This document shows positions 20,061-30,244 of a stretch of 64,000 nucleotides of DNA, piece by piece. The notes beneath the pieces are model-generated. The model was not told the origin of the DNA. It saw only the letters and a program-made list of their open reading frames with translations, and ran no database searches. This DNA is from Trichomonas tenax (lineage: Eukaryota; Parabasalia; Trichomonadida; Trichomonadidae): contig JALKBU010004900.1 in NCBI GenBank assembly GCA_023091735.1, positions 1-64,000 on the forward strand, in the 5' to 3' direction. Position numbers and translations under genes: made by a program. Position 1 is the stretch's first letter, and every line of letters begins with the position of its first letter.

Positions 20061-20405
20061 ATAATTCGTGTAATAAAATATTTTGATCAAAATACGAATT
20101 TTTAAATCTCAAAATATATCACCAAAAATGTACCCATATTAGATGCCAAGTATAATCTGGAGACTTATAGGTCTTCAAAGCCCATAAATTTGGTTCATCT
20201 ATTTGAAATATATCATAATACGAGAAAGCATTTCAAGTGATATAATGTATATGATATTTTTTTGGACATAAATTAATAATAATAAGATGTGATTAGTTTA
20301 ATTTCAAAATGATTGCGTATTTTTTGAAATTTTGTTGAAAAATATGAAAATATAAAGTTTTTCGTCAATTCAAGTTATAACTTTTTGTCTATTTTTACAT
20401 ATTGA
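20061..20405. other. Intergenic, no gene seen
   Basis: AT-rich spacer between two plus-strand genes. No supported RNA, repeat or regulatory element. Confidence 0.4.
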
Positions 20406-23300
20406 ATGTCAAATGAGCTTCTAGAGGTCATCGAGGACCTCACAGCTCGCATGTTTAACCCAAAAGAAAATGAATTAGCTGGGTTAAACGTCATTAAAAG
20501 CAAAATAATCTTCAATCCAGAAAATTTAGAATATTTGGTTAAAATTCTGACATCACTACACTGTACAGATCGCACAAATTTATTTCTAATCGATGCAATA
20601 CATAATCATGTTAGACTTTATTTTTCGAGTGTTGATATATACAACTTAGTTCAACGATTACTACAAAACCCAAAAGCCAATCTGTTTGTGGGTAATTTAG
20701 TTTCATACTTTGCCAACTTAATAGCCTTTTTAATTTTGATAGATTATAATTTAACAGCAGAATTAATTATGCCACAAATTCCAGATATAGAGTTCGAGTC
20801 AATCGTTATCAGAAACATTATAGATTATTTACTATCAGATTCATTTAATTTTTGTCCTGAAAAGTATTTGATTGATGAAAAACTTAAGAATCAGCCCAAA
20901 TCTTTAAGAAACCCAACAAGGTCGACTTACAAATTTGAAATGAAATCGCATTTTTTGAATAATTATGTTGGCGATTTTTTTCAGGAAATTTTAAGTATTC
21001 TTGATAAAAACCCAGAACTTGGTGTATCATGTCTTAACAAAATGATACTTTTCCAGAACAAACAAGATGAATCTTCGTGTTTCATGATTCCATCAGAATA
21101 CATCGAAATACTGAAGAAAAGACGCATTTTTAATGAACTATATGGATACTTTAAGTATGCGCCAAAGGAATTTTCATGCGAAATACTCAACTTATGCTGC
21201 ACGATTTCAAGATTGCTTTATCATTCGGAAGATATTGATTTTGTGAATGAAATGTTTTCTGTTTTGATTTTATTTCTGCAATCAGAGAATTTATTTCTTT
21301 CGCATTTGAACATAACACCTATCTCCTTTTGGATAGAGTCAATTCAAAGTTTGATTCCAGTTATCGATACAAAAGACATCATTTTCGAACTATCAAAATA
21401 TTCTTTAAATTTGTTCATTAAAGTTAATCCCATTCATTTTTTAGAGCCTTTTAAAGCAGTTCTCAATTTAGCAATGATGTATTACGAAAGAACAAAGGAT
21501 GAAGCGTTCAAAGAGTTTATTCAGACTTCATTTATATCTCTATTGGATTCCATATTCGAATCAATTCCTAATTTATATCGAGACATCCTATCTGAACTTC
21601 ATTCCTCTAATTCCATGTTAATTGAGACTTTTGCGTTATTATGGAAATATAGAAATGAAAGCTTATGCAATTACTTATGTGATCAACTTTCGAAAATAGT
21701 ACCAGAAGACTTTTCAGATGCAAATGTTGTAAAATTCTGCTTGATAATGGAAGTATTAATGATTTTCTTCGAGCATAAGATCTACATCAACTCGTATCAG
21801 TATTTCTCATCTTTCTTGTACGGAATTATGAAATATTCTGAGAAAGCCAATTCAGTTTTACCAAAAATTGATTTTAGCAAAACATCTACAATTAACTTCG
21901 AGTTTATTCTAGATTATTTATTGCTATTTTATAAGACATATCGAAGCAGTGAAGACTTTTCTGTTGTGTCAAAATTAACTAATCACAAATATGAATTGAT
22001 ATCAATAACATCATTTAACATTGCAATGTCATGCATTAATCATAACTTATATCCAGAAAAAGCGATTCAGTTATTGAAATCGATTTTTGAAGCCAATATA
22101 ACAGAAAACCACGCCATTTACTCAGACAAATTAACAAGGTATTTAAATTCAATTACATTAAAGACAACAGATGACATTTTGTTCAAAGTTTTGGCTGGAA
22201 TCCATCATTTTTATCCAGATTTACAGAACAACATTTTATCTTTGATACCAACTATTTCGGGCACAAAAACTGATGCATACTCTATATTCTTTGGTATACA
22301 TGGTGAGATTTTGGCCTCCTTAACTAAACCAAAAGGGTGGATTCGGGAATGTTCAGCAGTTTTGGATCAATTGAAGCAGTTAATGAATTCAATAAGAAAT
22401 ATCGATCAAATATCACAAGAAACAATGTCAAGATTCTTTAAGTTTGTTATTAAAGTATCAAAAACATTCCCTAATTCGGATAATTGGCCATCAAGGAATA
22501 CAGTGAGATTCAAGCTATTTTATTACTTCATTCATATTATAAATGCATTTGCAATGAAAATTTTGAACAGTGTTGTTGACAACAAACAAAATCTAATACG
22601 AGAAAACTTTGATATTGCTACAAATTGCGTTAAATCAATGAATTATTTATTAGATTCTTCAATCGGTAATATCGGGTCAATGATTGCCTTAAATGATGGA
22701 GTTTTCGTCGATTTTGTTATCAGAGTGTGTTCAGTTATTGGCAACATCAATATTAACTCTTTGCTCCCTTTTCCAAAATTCCATTTTACTTTTATTAGTT
22801 TTATCAGGAGTGTTCTTCAATATTTAGGGAGAATCGTGAGTTTAAATGAAACAGTGAGGAATGCTTTTCTATCGTACCTTAAAATACCTTTCTTCATCCC
22901 ATCACAAGAAATGCTTGATCATACAGCGCCTTGTTTAATTTTGATGTTACAAAACGTTGATCAGAAACTTTTAGAGCCTCATTTCGTGATGAGTTTAAAT
23001 TCAATTTGTTTCTCCATGAATGATATTACTTCACTTGGTGCTTTTATTTGCATGTTTAATAATATGGACTCTTCATGTGCGATCACAATATCTGCCAAAT
23101 ACAGTTCTTACTTTCAAGGTATGAAACTCCGAAGGAAAGTTCGTTCTGTTTTCAATCATCTTTTTGAAGGCGAAGAAGGCGAAACAGATTCAGAAGGAAA
23201 TTTAGTTCAAATGGTTGCGCTCCAGCAGTTTGCTACTGGTATAAAAATGATTGGTGTAAGAATTGATGCAATCGAAGAATTATTACTGTATTTCCAATAA
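20406..23300 (+). CDS. Importin-beta/exportin-like helical solenoid
   Basis: A 964-residue, almost wholly alpha-helical protein without low-complexity or membrane segments. The N-terminus (residues 1-120) has the helix-turn-helix rhythm of an importin-beta N-terminal region. An STYKFEMKSHFLNNYVGDFFQEIL segment near 175-200 and repeated helical pairs over the rest resemble exportin-7/RanBP16-type karyopherins. Those proteins carry cargo through nuclear pores with Ran. The basis is fold pattern and length, so another HEAT/ARM protein is possible. Codons are AT-rich, as in most neighbours. Confidence 0.5.
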   Translation: MSNELLEVIEDLTARMFNPKENELAGLNVIKSKIIFNPENLEYLVKILTSLHCTDRTNLFLIDAIHNHVRLYFSSVDIYNLVQRLLQNPKANLFVGNLVSYFANLIAFLILIDYNLTAELIMPQIPDIEFESIVIRNIIDYLLSDSFNFCPEKYLIDEKLKNQPKSLRNPTRSTYKFEMKSHFLNNYVGDFFQEILSILDKNPELGVSCLNKMILFQNKQDESSCFMIPSEYIEILKKRRIFNELYGYFKYAPKEFSCEILNLCCTISRLLYHSEDIDFVNEMFSVLILFLQSENLFLSHLNITPISFWIESIQSLIPVIDTKDIIFELSKYSLNLFIKVNPIHFLEPFKAVLNLAMMYYERTKDEAFKEFIQTSFISLLDSIFESIPNLYRDILSELHSSNSMLIETFALLWKYRNESLCNYLCDQLSKIVPEDFSDANVVKFCLIMEVLMIFFEHKIYINSYQYFSSFLYGIMKYSEKANSVLPKIDFSKTSTINFEFILDYLLLFYKTYRSSEDFSVVSKLTNHKYELISITSFNIAMSCINHNLYPEKAIQLLKSIFEANITENHAIYSDKLTRYLNSITLKTTDDILFKVLAGIHHFYPDLQNNILSLIPTISGTKTDAYSIFFGIHGEILASLTKPKGWIRECSAVLDQLKQLMNSIRNIDQISQETMSRFFKFVIKVSKTFPNSDNWPSRNTVRFKLFYYFIHIINAFAMKILNSVVDNKQNLIRENFDIATNCVKSMNYLLDSSIGNIGSMIALNDGVFVDFVIRVCSVIGNININSLLPFPKFHFTFISFIRSVLQYLGRIVSLNETVRNAFLSYLKIPFFIPSQEMLDHTAPCLILMLQNVDQKLLEPHFVMSLNSICFSMNDITSLGAFICMFNNMDSSCAITISAKYSSYFQGMKLRRKVRSVFNHLFEGEEGETDSEGNLVQMVALQQFATGIKMIGVRIDAIEELLLYFQ

Positions 23301-23760
23301 ATATTTATATTATTGTTTGTAAACCATTATTTTATAATAATTTTTCCTGATTTCGCATTTAAGATGCGACTGACATGAAAAGTGACATCCGAGGAAAATG
23401 ATTTTCAACATCATATGAATATTGAATGCAAAATGTACTGACGCGGCTTAACGTACAGTAAATTTTATTTTTGAATAAAAATAAGACCATTTTATTAGCA
23501 ATAGTATGTACATTATATATGCTTAGATGACTTTGTCTTCATCGCTGAGACTAACAGCCACGCTTAGCTAGCATTTTGAAATCGTTTAATAAAAAAAAAT
23601 CCTTAACAGTAATAATATAGTAAAAATGATGTAATAACTATTTATTAATATTATAACTTTTTCGGGTGAGCATATTTGAAAATATAATTCATTTTTTCAA
23701 CGAAATTTTCAATAGTTTACATTAAATTTAAAATGAATTAATATAAACAACAATTTAATA
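23301..23760. other. Intergenic between convergent genes
   Basis: A 460-base spacer with a slightly GC-richer patch at about 23526-23572. No supported gene. A GTATGT...ACTAACAG pair resembles trichomonad splice signals but lies outside any coding frame. Confidence 0.4.
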
Positions 23761-26037
23761 TTAAGAATGCAAACAAATATATGCAGCTTCAACATCAAAG
23801 TTATCTCCATTGTCATTAACTATAAAATCATTTCCAGACTTCTGTACGACAACACCCCTTCCACTTCTATTTGCAGTCATGTAAATACATTTTTGACCTG
23901 CTGATGTAGGAGGAATGGCTCGAATCTTTGAGATTTCATATGAATTCAACTCACCTGTGTCGTGTCTTACATTTGCAGTGTTGCCAGAGACAGTCATTAT
24001 TGTTCCAAATATGCGCGTACCAGATATCCTCACTCTTGCACCCGGAATCTGGAATTCAAACTTAGGCTTTAATTTTAATTCATTTGACCCGCAAACAAAA
24101 TACGACTTTTCAAGTCTCAACAAAACACGATCATTGTAAATCTGTCTGACGATTCCATAGAGGCTTTGAGACGAATAATTGACTTCATCACCGACTTTCA
24201 ACGAATTTCCATTTTTGTCTTTCGCTGATTTGGTGGCTGTTTCCTTTTTATATCCAGCATTGACATCAACGCATTTTGGAATATTGTCAAAGCTTAGCAG
24301 ATGTATCATATCTTCAACAATATTAGTAACAAAGAATGGCTCGCAAGTATCATCCATCATGATGACATCATACCTGTTAGGCGCCAAAGATTCGAGTCTG
24401 GAAGTCTCCACAGGCCTGCTGATGTCAAGCTTTATAACATTCACGCCGTCAATGAAATTTGAAGGGCAAACAGCTGGCGGCGGCTTTGATACTTTTTTCA
24501 GCGTGTTGACATTCAAGTAGAAATTGGTTGGCAGAGACACCAAATCAGCAACACCTGATGCATTGACTTTCAACAGTCTGAAAATCATTCCAGAAGTTTT
24601 TCCTTCTGTGCTTTCCAAATAATCACCAGGTTCAAAATTAACATCATTTTTCTGCTGCTCCTGCATCTTCTGCTTCTGCAATTTTTCCTCTCTTATCCTG
24701 TTGACCTTTTCTGTTATTTGCTGTTTAGGCGAATGTGGGTCTTCACTACTTGTTTCAGTTGATTTAATTTTCTGATATCTCTTCATAAAATTGTCCATTC
24801 CTGGTTCTCTTTGAACAACATTTTCGTTGAGATATCTTAAGCCTTCGATTCGCTTTTTCTCTGCAACAGCTTCTTCCTCCTGTTTTCGTTTCTTTTCTTG
24901 TGCTTCTCTGATTTTCCTTTGCATTTCTTCTTCCTCACGTTTCTTTCTTTCGATTTCTGCGTCTCTCATTTCTTCTTCTTTCCTTCTGTCTGAAATAGCC
25001 TTCAGAGCCGCCATCATGTTATCGTTGTTATCACTTTTTGGTTTCGGTTTTAGTTCTGGTTCTCCCAAATTTTTAATAAAATTTGAAAACGGACTATTTT
25101 GAGGAGGTTCTGGCTGATTAGGCATATATATTGGAGATGATTGTGCTCTTGATATATTCGTTATTGGAATTTGAGTTATTTTGTTGGGAATTAGTTTTTC
25201 CTCAATTTTTGGCTTAACTTCAAATTTTGGTTTAAGCTTACTATTCTTAAGTGTCTGTTCGAAGCAGAAATGTGTCCTTGGAGGAAATCTATCGATTTCA
25301 TCTTTTGTTGGATGATACCAACAAATTAAGTCGTCGAATTTCTGTTGAATTATTTGATACAGTTGAATGTAGTTTCCCTTGTTCCATTGTATGCAGTTCT
25401 CTGTTTGAGGATTATCATAGCTCGTCCTGACTTCACCAGTTGGAAGCTTTCTTTTTAGTATAGACTCGATTTTATCTTTGTCAAAAGGCGTAGGACTTGG
25501 TTTTTTTTTAGCATGCCCTGGATTATTTAAATTATCATAATCAATCATTGGCCAAACTCGTAATAAAACCTTTTTCATGTTCGTACTGAGAGATATAACC
25601 TGTCCTACATTACCGCGGTAACTGGGATCTGTAGTTTTAACTATCTGAGACGGCAATAATCTCGAATGCACTGTAAAATCACAAAAAATAGACATAATTT
25701 CTGAGTTAGTTAGTTGTTTTATATCTGCATCTATATTATATTTCGCTATAAGACTACTGACTACCGACTTATCTAAAGATTCAATAAAAAGGGCGTCAAT
25801 TTCTGTAGGTAAACTAAAAGAACTCAACACCCTCTCATCATTCAGTTGATGCATCAACTCAAATATCTGCAAATGATCGAGAGAAGAGATAATAATTTTA
25901 AATATTTTTGGAAAATTGTTTGAGTTAACTATTCTATTCTTATCAATATCACCAGAGTAACTCATATCACTAGTTGTCGCCCTTGATGGACCTAGTGTGC
26001 GGCTAAATTGATACCCTCCACCAAACAGAAGATCCAT
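23761..26037 (-). CDS. SPT5-like transcription elongation factor
   Basis: A 758-residue protein with the SPT5 pattern. There is an NGN-like domain (about residues 40-130, including ALFIESLDKSVVSSLIAKY) and then KOW1 (about 138-175), in which RGNVGQVISLS is followed by LLRVWPMIDYD, like the SPT5 KOW1 linker. A long charged coiled-coil insert runs from about 280 to 460. Further KOW-like modules begin FEPGDYLEST (about 480), LKVGDEVNYSS (about 620) and GARVRISGT (about 675), and one more lies at the C-terminus. SPT5 with SPT4 binds RNA polymerase II and controls elongation and RNA processing. The usual SPT5 acidic N-terminus and C-terminal repeats are missing, and the insert between KOW modules is unusual. 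Confidence 0.6.
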   Translation of the reverse strand: MDLLFGGGYQFSRTLGPSRATTSDMSYSGDIDKNRIVNSNNFPKIFKIIISSLDHLQIFELMHQLNDERVLSSFSLPTEIDALFIESLDKSVVSSLIAKYNIDADIKQLTNSEIMSIFCDFTVHSRLLPSQIVKTTDPSYRGNVGQVISLSTNMKKVLLRVWPMIDYDNLNNPGHAKKKPSPTPFDKDKIESILKRKLPTGEVRTSYDNPQTENCIQWNKGNYIQLYQIIQQKFDDLICWYHPTKDEIDRFPPRTHFCFEQTLKNSKLKPKFEVKPKIEEKLIPNKITQIPITNISRAQSSPIYMPNQPEPPQNSPFSNFIKNLGEPELKPKPKSDNNDNMMAALKAISDRRKEEEMRDAEIERKKREEEEMQRKIREAQEKKRKQEEEAVAEKKRIEGLRYLNENVVQREPGMDNFMKRYQKIKSTETSSEDPHSPKQQITEKVNRIREEKLQKQKMQEQQKNDVNFEPGDYLESTEGKTSGMIFRLLKVNASGVADLVSLPTNFYLNVNTLKKVSKPPPAVCPSNFIDGVNVIKLDISRPVETSRLESLAPNRYDVIMMDDTCEPFFVTNIVEDMIHLLSFDNIPKCVDVNAGYKKETATKSAKDKNGNSLKVGDEVNYSSQSLYGIVRQIYNDRVLLRLEKSYFVCGSNELKLKPKFEFQIPGARVRISGTRIFGTIMTVSGNTANVRHDTGELNSYEISKIRAIPPTSAGQKCIYMTANRSGRGVVVQKSGNDFIVNDNGDNFDVEAAYICLHS

Positions 26038-26285
26038 TATATTCTACCAAAATTCTCTGAAATTTTAAACATCATTAGGGGCTTGTAAACATCTTAATTT
26101 TCTATACTAGTACGTTTATTATTTACAAACTTTTCAATCTGATAATGCAGGGGATGGTATCACTTTTGACTTCAAAATAAAGGGTCTTGTAAATATTTGA
26201 AATTGCAATATAGGGCGTCAATCAAATAAAGAGGGGCACACCCGAAATAAATGGGAATCCCTTCGATATCGAATAAAAGTGCCAA
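26038..26285. promoter_or_regulatory. Divergent promoter with GGGG motifs
   Basis: A 248-base spacer between divergent starts. It holds TTAGGGGCTTG, AATAAAGGGTCTTG, AATAAAGAGGGGCACACCC and finally AATAAAAGTGCCAA directly before the plus-strand ATG. These resemble the elements upstream of 16866/17038, 28574 and 44806. Confidence 0.45.
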
Positions 26286-27248
26286 ATGTTTGCGATATTC
26301 GCTTTAATCTCGTTGCTGAAGACCTTCGATTCAACTGAATACGAGAATCTTAACTTCTACAGGATGATAGGTGTCGAGGATAAGACAAGCATCCAAGATG
26401 TTAAGAAATCATACAAAAAATTCTTAAGAAACAAGAAACACATCACTGATCCAAGTCCAAAAACACAAAAATACTTAGAAACAATGGAAACAATATATCA
26501 CGTCTTGGGTAGTAACAATTCAAAGCCTCTTTACGACATGTTTGGTACAATTTTCTTAAATCTTACAGATTTCAAGGTTGTCGGCTATCAAAGCGATGAA
26601 GGCCTTGCTGGGATGGCCAAAATTTACGGTCAAAACTCAAATCAAATGAATAATTTCGGAGGGACGATTTATTTCCCAATAGTTTTCGATTTAGAAGATT
26701 TTTATGATGGTGTAACTAAGAACGCCACATTAGTCCGTATTGTCGAGTGTAAATGTCCAGAAAAGAAGACAAAATGTGACGAATGCAAGAACAATCCATT
26801 CGTTGATGAGATTTATCAAAATCCGGTCACTCTTCCTAAGGGAGCATCAGAGTTTTACAGAATCCTTGCAGGACAATCAGGTGACACAGATTTAGCACGT
26901 GGTGCATCTGATATCATTTATATTGCTCAATCAAAACCGCACAAGACGTTCGAAAGACATGGAAGAGACTTATACATGAACTTAACAGTTCCATTTGAAA
27001 CAGCTTTAAAGGATGATTACACTACAATCATCGGTATTGATGGACTTTCAGTCCAGGTTTCTCTTGTTGATGCACAGGATGGAAAAGTTGTGGTGGTTCC
27101 AAATCAGGGACTTCCAGACTTCTTCATTAAAAACACTCGTGGTGATCTCTACGTGACACTACACATTGAATTCCCTAAGGAGCTTAATGAGGAGCAAAAG
27201 GAGAAATTCGGAAAGATGTTCCCAGATGATGACAGCTTCTATTTATAA
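26286..27248 (+). CDS. ER-type J-domain protein with degenerate HPD
   Basis: A 320-residue secreted or ER-lumenal protein. A signal peptide (MFAIFALISLLKTFDS) is followed by a J-like domain at about 22-90 (FYRMIGVEDKTSIQDVKKSY at the start, LYDMFG at the end). A small Cys cluster ECKCPEKKTKCDEC (about 154-167) and a C-terminal beta-rich DnaJ substrate-binding region with GDLYVTLHIEFP follow. This is the order of ERdj3/DNAJB11-type co-chaperones. The HPD tripeptide that stimulates Hsp70 ATPase is not present at its place, which reads KKHITDP. The protein may not activate BiP in the normal way. No KDEL-type tail is seen; it ends DDDSFYL. The stop codon overlaps TAAA. Confidence 0.75.
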   Translation: MFAIFALISLLKTFDSTEYENLNFYRMIGVEDKTSIQDVKKSYKKFLRNKKHITDPSPKTQKYLETMETIYHVLGSNNSKPLYDMFGTIFLNLTDFKVVGYQSDEGLAGMAKIYGQNSNQMNNFGGTIYFPIVFDLEDFYDGVTKNATLVRIVECKCPEKKTKCDECKNNPFVDEIYQNPVTLPKGASEFYRILAGQSGDTDLARGASDIIYIAQSKPHKTFERHGRDLYMNLTVPFETALKDDYTTIIGIDGLSVQVSLVDAQDGKVVVVPNQGLPDFFIKNTRGDLYVTLHIEFPKELNEEQKEKFGKMFPDDDSFYL

Positions 27249-27425
27249 ATTTTGTTATTTTTTATATGAAACAATAAGAAATATAAAACAATTGCTTTTA
27301 ACATTCTCCTATATATCAGCCCATAGATCAAACCAATTTGAGATAGATGTAATATAAGAAAAAACTATTTCTTTCATATTTCATATTTATATAGAAACAA
27401 ATTAAATATAACAAAACACAATAGA

Positions 27426-28574
27426 TCAATTCTTATTCTCATGCAGTTTTTGCTGATAGAAATGAATCTGCTTGTCAATGACCTCAATCATCTTTACCCA
27501 TTTATCCATTGTAACTTCCATTTTAGTGTTAAACTCATTGATTTTGTTATCCCATTTTTCATTGAAGCAATTGAACTTGTTATCTAACTCAGTATTCTTC
27601 TTTTCATATTTAGCTTCTGCAGCCTTCTGAATTCTCTCTGTCTCCTTGTTTTCAGCCTGTTCTTGTGCCTTGGCAATCCTTTTATTCATGACTTTAACAT
27701 TCGAATAATTTCGGGCTTTGACATGTTTCTGTTTTTCACTCTTCAGACTTTCAACTTCGGCGAAGTTAGTGTGGCGTTTGAAGTCCTTCTGTTCTATATA
27801 ATCTTCCTCAGCAATATATTTCTGCATCTCTGAATCTTCCAAAAACTTTTCTTTGGCTTCGTTATATTGATGGATAAGAGCTTGAAATTCAAATCTAAGA
27901 CGTTCTTCTTCCTCCATTGATACTTTTTGTATTGATTCACGTTTTTTCAGAAGGTCATCTAATCTTTTTTGCTGACGAGCTGCATTTGGATTTGGTTTCT
28001 TACTGAATATGTCTGCAGCTTTGTCTAGTTGCTTAGACCTCTCGAAATTTTCAGCGTCTATTGATTCTGTATGAAGTTCTTGAATTCTTGCGAGAAGTTT
28101 TTGTTTATGATCTTCTGTTACTGATTTTATATCATTTCCATCAATAATAGATTGAATTTCTTCATCTAATTGTTCATTGTCAGTATTTTCAGTTGCATTT
28201 TCATTTTGTTTTTTAATATTGGAGTTTTCCGAAACACAAGACAATTTCGGTGTTGAAGCATTATCAATGGTTGAGCACTGAGACGGATTAGCAGAAAATC
28301 TCGTGCTAACGGTCGAAGTGCTTCTATTTGACTTTGCTGGTGATTTCCTTGGAGATTTTACTGGCTTCTTTGGCGTGATCATTGGCGCTATGCAGTTTAA
28401 TGCTGTAATAAGATTTTTGATTCGATTCTGTCTCCCGAGATCATTTTGTTGATTTGCTTCTTGCTTTTTAACAGAAAGGACTGTTATATATGACATAGCG
28501 TCATCGGGAAGGATAGAAGAAACATCCATCGAATTTATCAGTTCCTCTGTCAAAGAATCAAGTTCAGAATCCAT
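27426..28574 (-). CDS. Charged coiled-coil protein
   Basis: A 382-residue protein. An acidic N-terminus (MDSELDSLTEELINSMD) is followed by a helical region to about 65, a basic Pro/Ser linker (TPKKPVKSPRKSPAKSNRST, about 66-90), a disordered segment and long coiled coil from about 140 to 380. The SPRKSP cluster could be phosphorylated. No enzyme or membrane motif was seen. It may be cytoskeletal, but that is only composition-based. It is followed downstream on the same strand by nothing that suggests co-transcription. It lies near another coiled-coil gene of similar size (28925-30019). Confidence 0.7.
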   Translation of the reverse strand: MDSELDSLTEELINSMDVSSILPDDAMSYITVLSVKKQEANQQNDLGRQNRIKNLITALNCIAPMITPKKPVKSPRKSPAKSNRSTSTVSTRFSANPSQCSTIDNASTPKLSCVSENSNIKKQNENATENTDNEQLDEEIQSIIDGNDIKSVTEDHKQKLLARIQELHTESIDAENFERSKQLDKAADIFSKKPNPNAARQQKRLDDLLKKRESIQKVSMEEEERLRFEFQALIHQYNEAKEKFLEDSEMQKYIAEEDYIEQKDFKRHTNFAEVESLKSEKQKHVKARNYSNVKVMNKRIAKAQEQAENKETERIQKAAEAKYEKKNTELDNKFNCFNEKWDNKINEFNTKMEVTMDKWVKMIEVIDKQIHFYQQKLHENKN

Positions 28575-28924
28575 TTTTTATTTTTTTTGGAAGCAGCCCC
28601 TAAATAAAAAGGTTTGCTAAATTAGACATCAACAGACTTGAAAATTGAGCGAAAAAGCATTTGCATTATATATAAATAGCGATAGAGAGTCATTTCCTAT
28701 TAGTTTCATTTCAAAATTCCATTTATTTTCATTTCATTATTGAACTTATTTAACGTATATCTTGACGATGCTATTCACCTGTGTGACATCTTGTTTGATA
28801 TTAATTGTCTTGCATTATTTTTGATATTATTAGCAGAGAATATCTAATTCATTGAAACGAACAAGGTAATTGAACATAAATAAACAAATTTAATGGTAAA
28901 TTACAAACAAACATAACAAAAAAA
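28575..28924. promoter_or_regulatory. Intergenic with AGGGGCTG motif
   Basis: On the minus strand, TTTTTATTTAGGGGCTGCTT lies about 25-45 bases before the ATG at 28574, similar to motifs before other starts. The rest is AT-rich with no gene seen. Confidence 0.4.
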
Positions 28925-30019
28925 TCAATTGTTAGGGATAATGAGTGACTTCGTAAGGTCCTGCATTGTATCAACAAGGAAAGTATCACCAGCATTAGCT
29001 TCAACAGCTGGTATCGATGTCTCTTCTTCTTGAATGTCAATTTCTAGCTCTGGTTGCTTTTCAACTTCATTTACTTCATTTCTAGATGTCTTTGCAGGTT
29101 CAGTTAAGTTCCTCTTCCAGTTATCTCTTCTATTCTTTATCTGTATCTGATTTTCTTTATCACTAATCATATCTTCCAAATATCTCACTTTATCTTCATA
29201 ATCTTTTTTTAATTTCCTTAATTCAACCGAAAATCTGACTTTTCTATGCTCGGCTGATATCAAGTGACGTTTCTTCTGTGATAGAATCTGATCTGTCTGT
29301 GAAACTTGTGGAAAATCGTTAACCAAATCCATATATCTTTGAATCATATCAGATTCTTGTTTCTGTAACTCTGCTAAACTGGTTTTGAGAACAGAAATCT
29401 GTTTTGATTGATTTTGGATAATGTACGTGCTATCAGAGTCCATTAACTGTGCATATTCGTTGTTATTTGAATTAATTTGAACTTGTATTTGCTTACATTC
29501 AATTTGCAATTGTGCGAGTACAGTTCGCTGGTATAAGATATCTGAATTCAGTTTGTTCTGCGTTTTCTCAGAATAAGCAGCTCTAACTTTGGCAAGTTCG
29601 ATTGCAAGTTGTTCTGATGCGGTATGAAGAGCAGCTAACTGCGCAGATAGATTATTCGACGATTGAAATATATCAACCATACCAGGTTGTATTTCAACGT
29701 TGTTGATTCCAAAATATTGTTGTTGAATTTCGTTGATTTGATCGTTTAAAGGCTTAACTTCTTTCTTAAGTTGATCTACTTCGCTCATTAATTGTCTTTT
29801 CTCCTGTTCTAGCGCCAGTGGATCTTGAAACTCAGATACTTCCTCCAATGGAGGGAGATATTTATCACGAGCAGATTTTGGGAACTTCTTTTTCGACATT
29901 AATTGCCCTGCCGGGTGTTTAGAAAAGAAGTTGCGAGGTGATCGAAATTTTGGAAAGTTTTTCATTTTTTTTATTTTGAAAATTTTTCTAACGGAAATAA
30001 AATCTTCATCATCTGACAT
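28925..30019 (-). CDS. Coiled-coil protein with basic N-terminus
   Basis: A 364-residue protein. MSDDEDF is followed by a very basic region (KIFKIKKMKNFPKFRSPRNF, then SKKKFPKSARDKY, to about residue 55). Coiled coil runs from about 70 to 300, rich in Q, L, E and N. An acidic Glu-rich tail follows (about 315-364). The basic head could bind tubulin or nucleic acid; this is inference from charge only. The start ATG lies inside a TTTTACATGTCA word that recurs elsewhere in the window as TGACATGTAAAA. It ends with TGA. Confidence 0.7.
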   Translation of the reverse strand: MSDDEDFISVRKIFKIKKMKNFPKFRSPRNFFSKHPAGQLMSKKKFPKSARDKYLPPLEEVSEFQDPLALEQEKRQLMSEVDQLKKEVKPLNDQINEIQQQYFGINNVEIQPGMVDIFQSSNNLSAQLAALHTASEQLAIELAKVRAAYSEKTQNKLNSDILYQRTVLAQLQIECKQIQVQINSNNNEYAQLMDSDSTYIIQNQSKQISVLKTSLAELQKQESDMIQRYMDLVNDFPQVSQTDQILSQKKRHLISAEHRKVRFSVELRKLKKDYEDKVRYLEDMISDKENQIQIKNRRDNWKRNLTEPAKTSRNEVNEVEKQPELEIDIQEEETSIPAVEANAGDTFLVDTMQDLTKSLIIPNN

Positions 30020-30244
30020 GTAAAATTACATTTGCCACATACTTGTCAGTTATTGAATTTCATTGATGAATTTATTCTAGAATCATATGCATTGTTGTTG
30101 GGGGTATAAATGTTGCGTATATTATTCCGTCAAACGAAAAATAACACTTTACGTGTCAAATTTGACCTATGAATCCGACATATAATAAAAAGGGCGTGAC
30201 TCCAAAAGTGACTTCATGGTGTTGTAGGTTTGCTTTTCTTATGA
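30020..30244. other. Spacer beside retroelement 3' end
   Basis: It holds AATAAAAAGGGCGTGACTCC and CCAAAAGTGACTTC (30184-30213), similar to promoter words elsewhere. The 3' boundary of the retroelement lies somewhere in this stretch; no target duplication or poly(A) tail was seen. Confidence 0.35.

Noticed and set aside
23503..23557. GTATGT...ACTAACAG resembling a trichomonad intron
   Set aside because: It lies between two convergent stop codons with no coding on either side, and the 3' end lacks the usual ACACAG.
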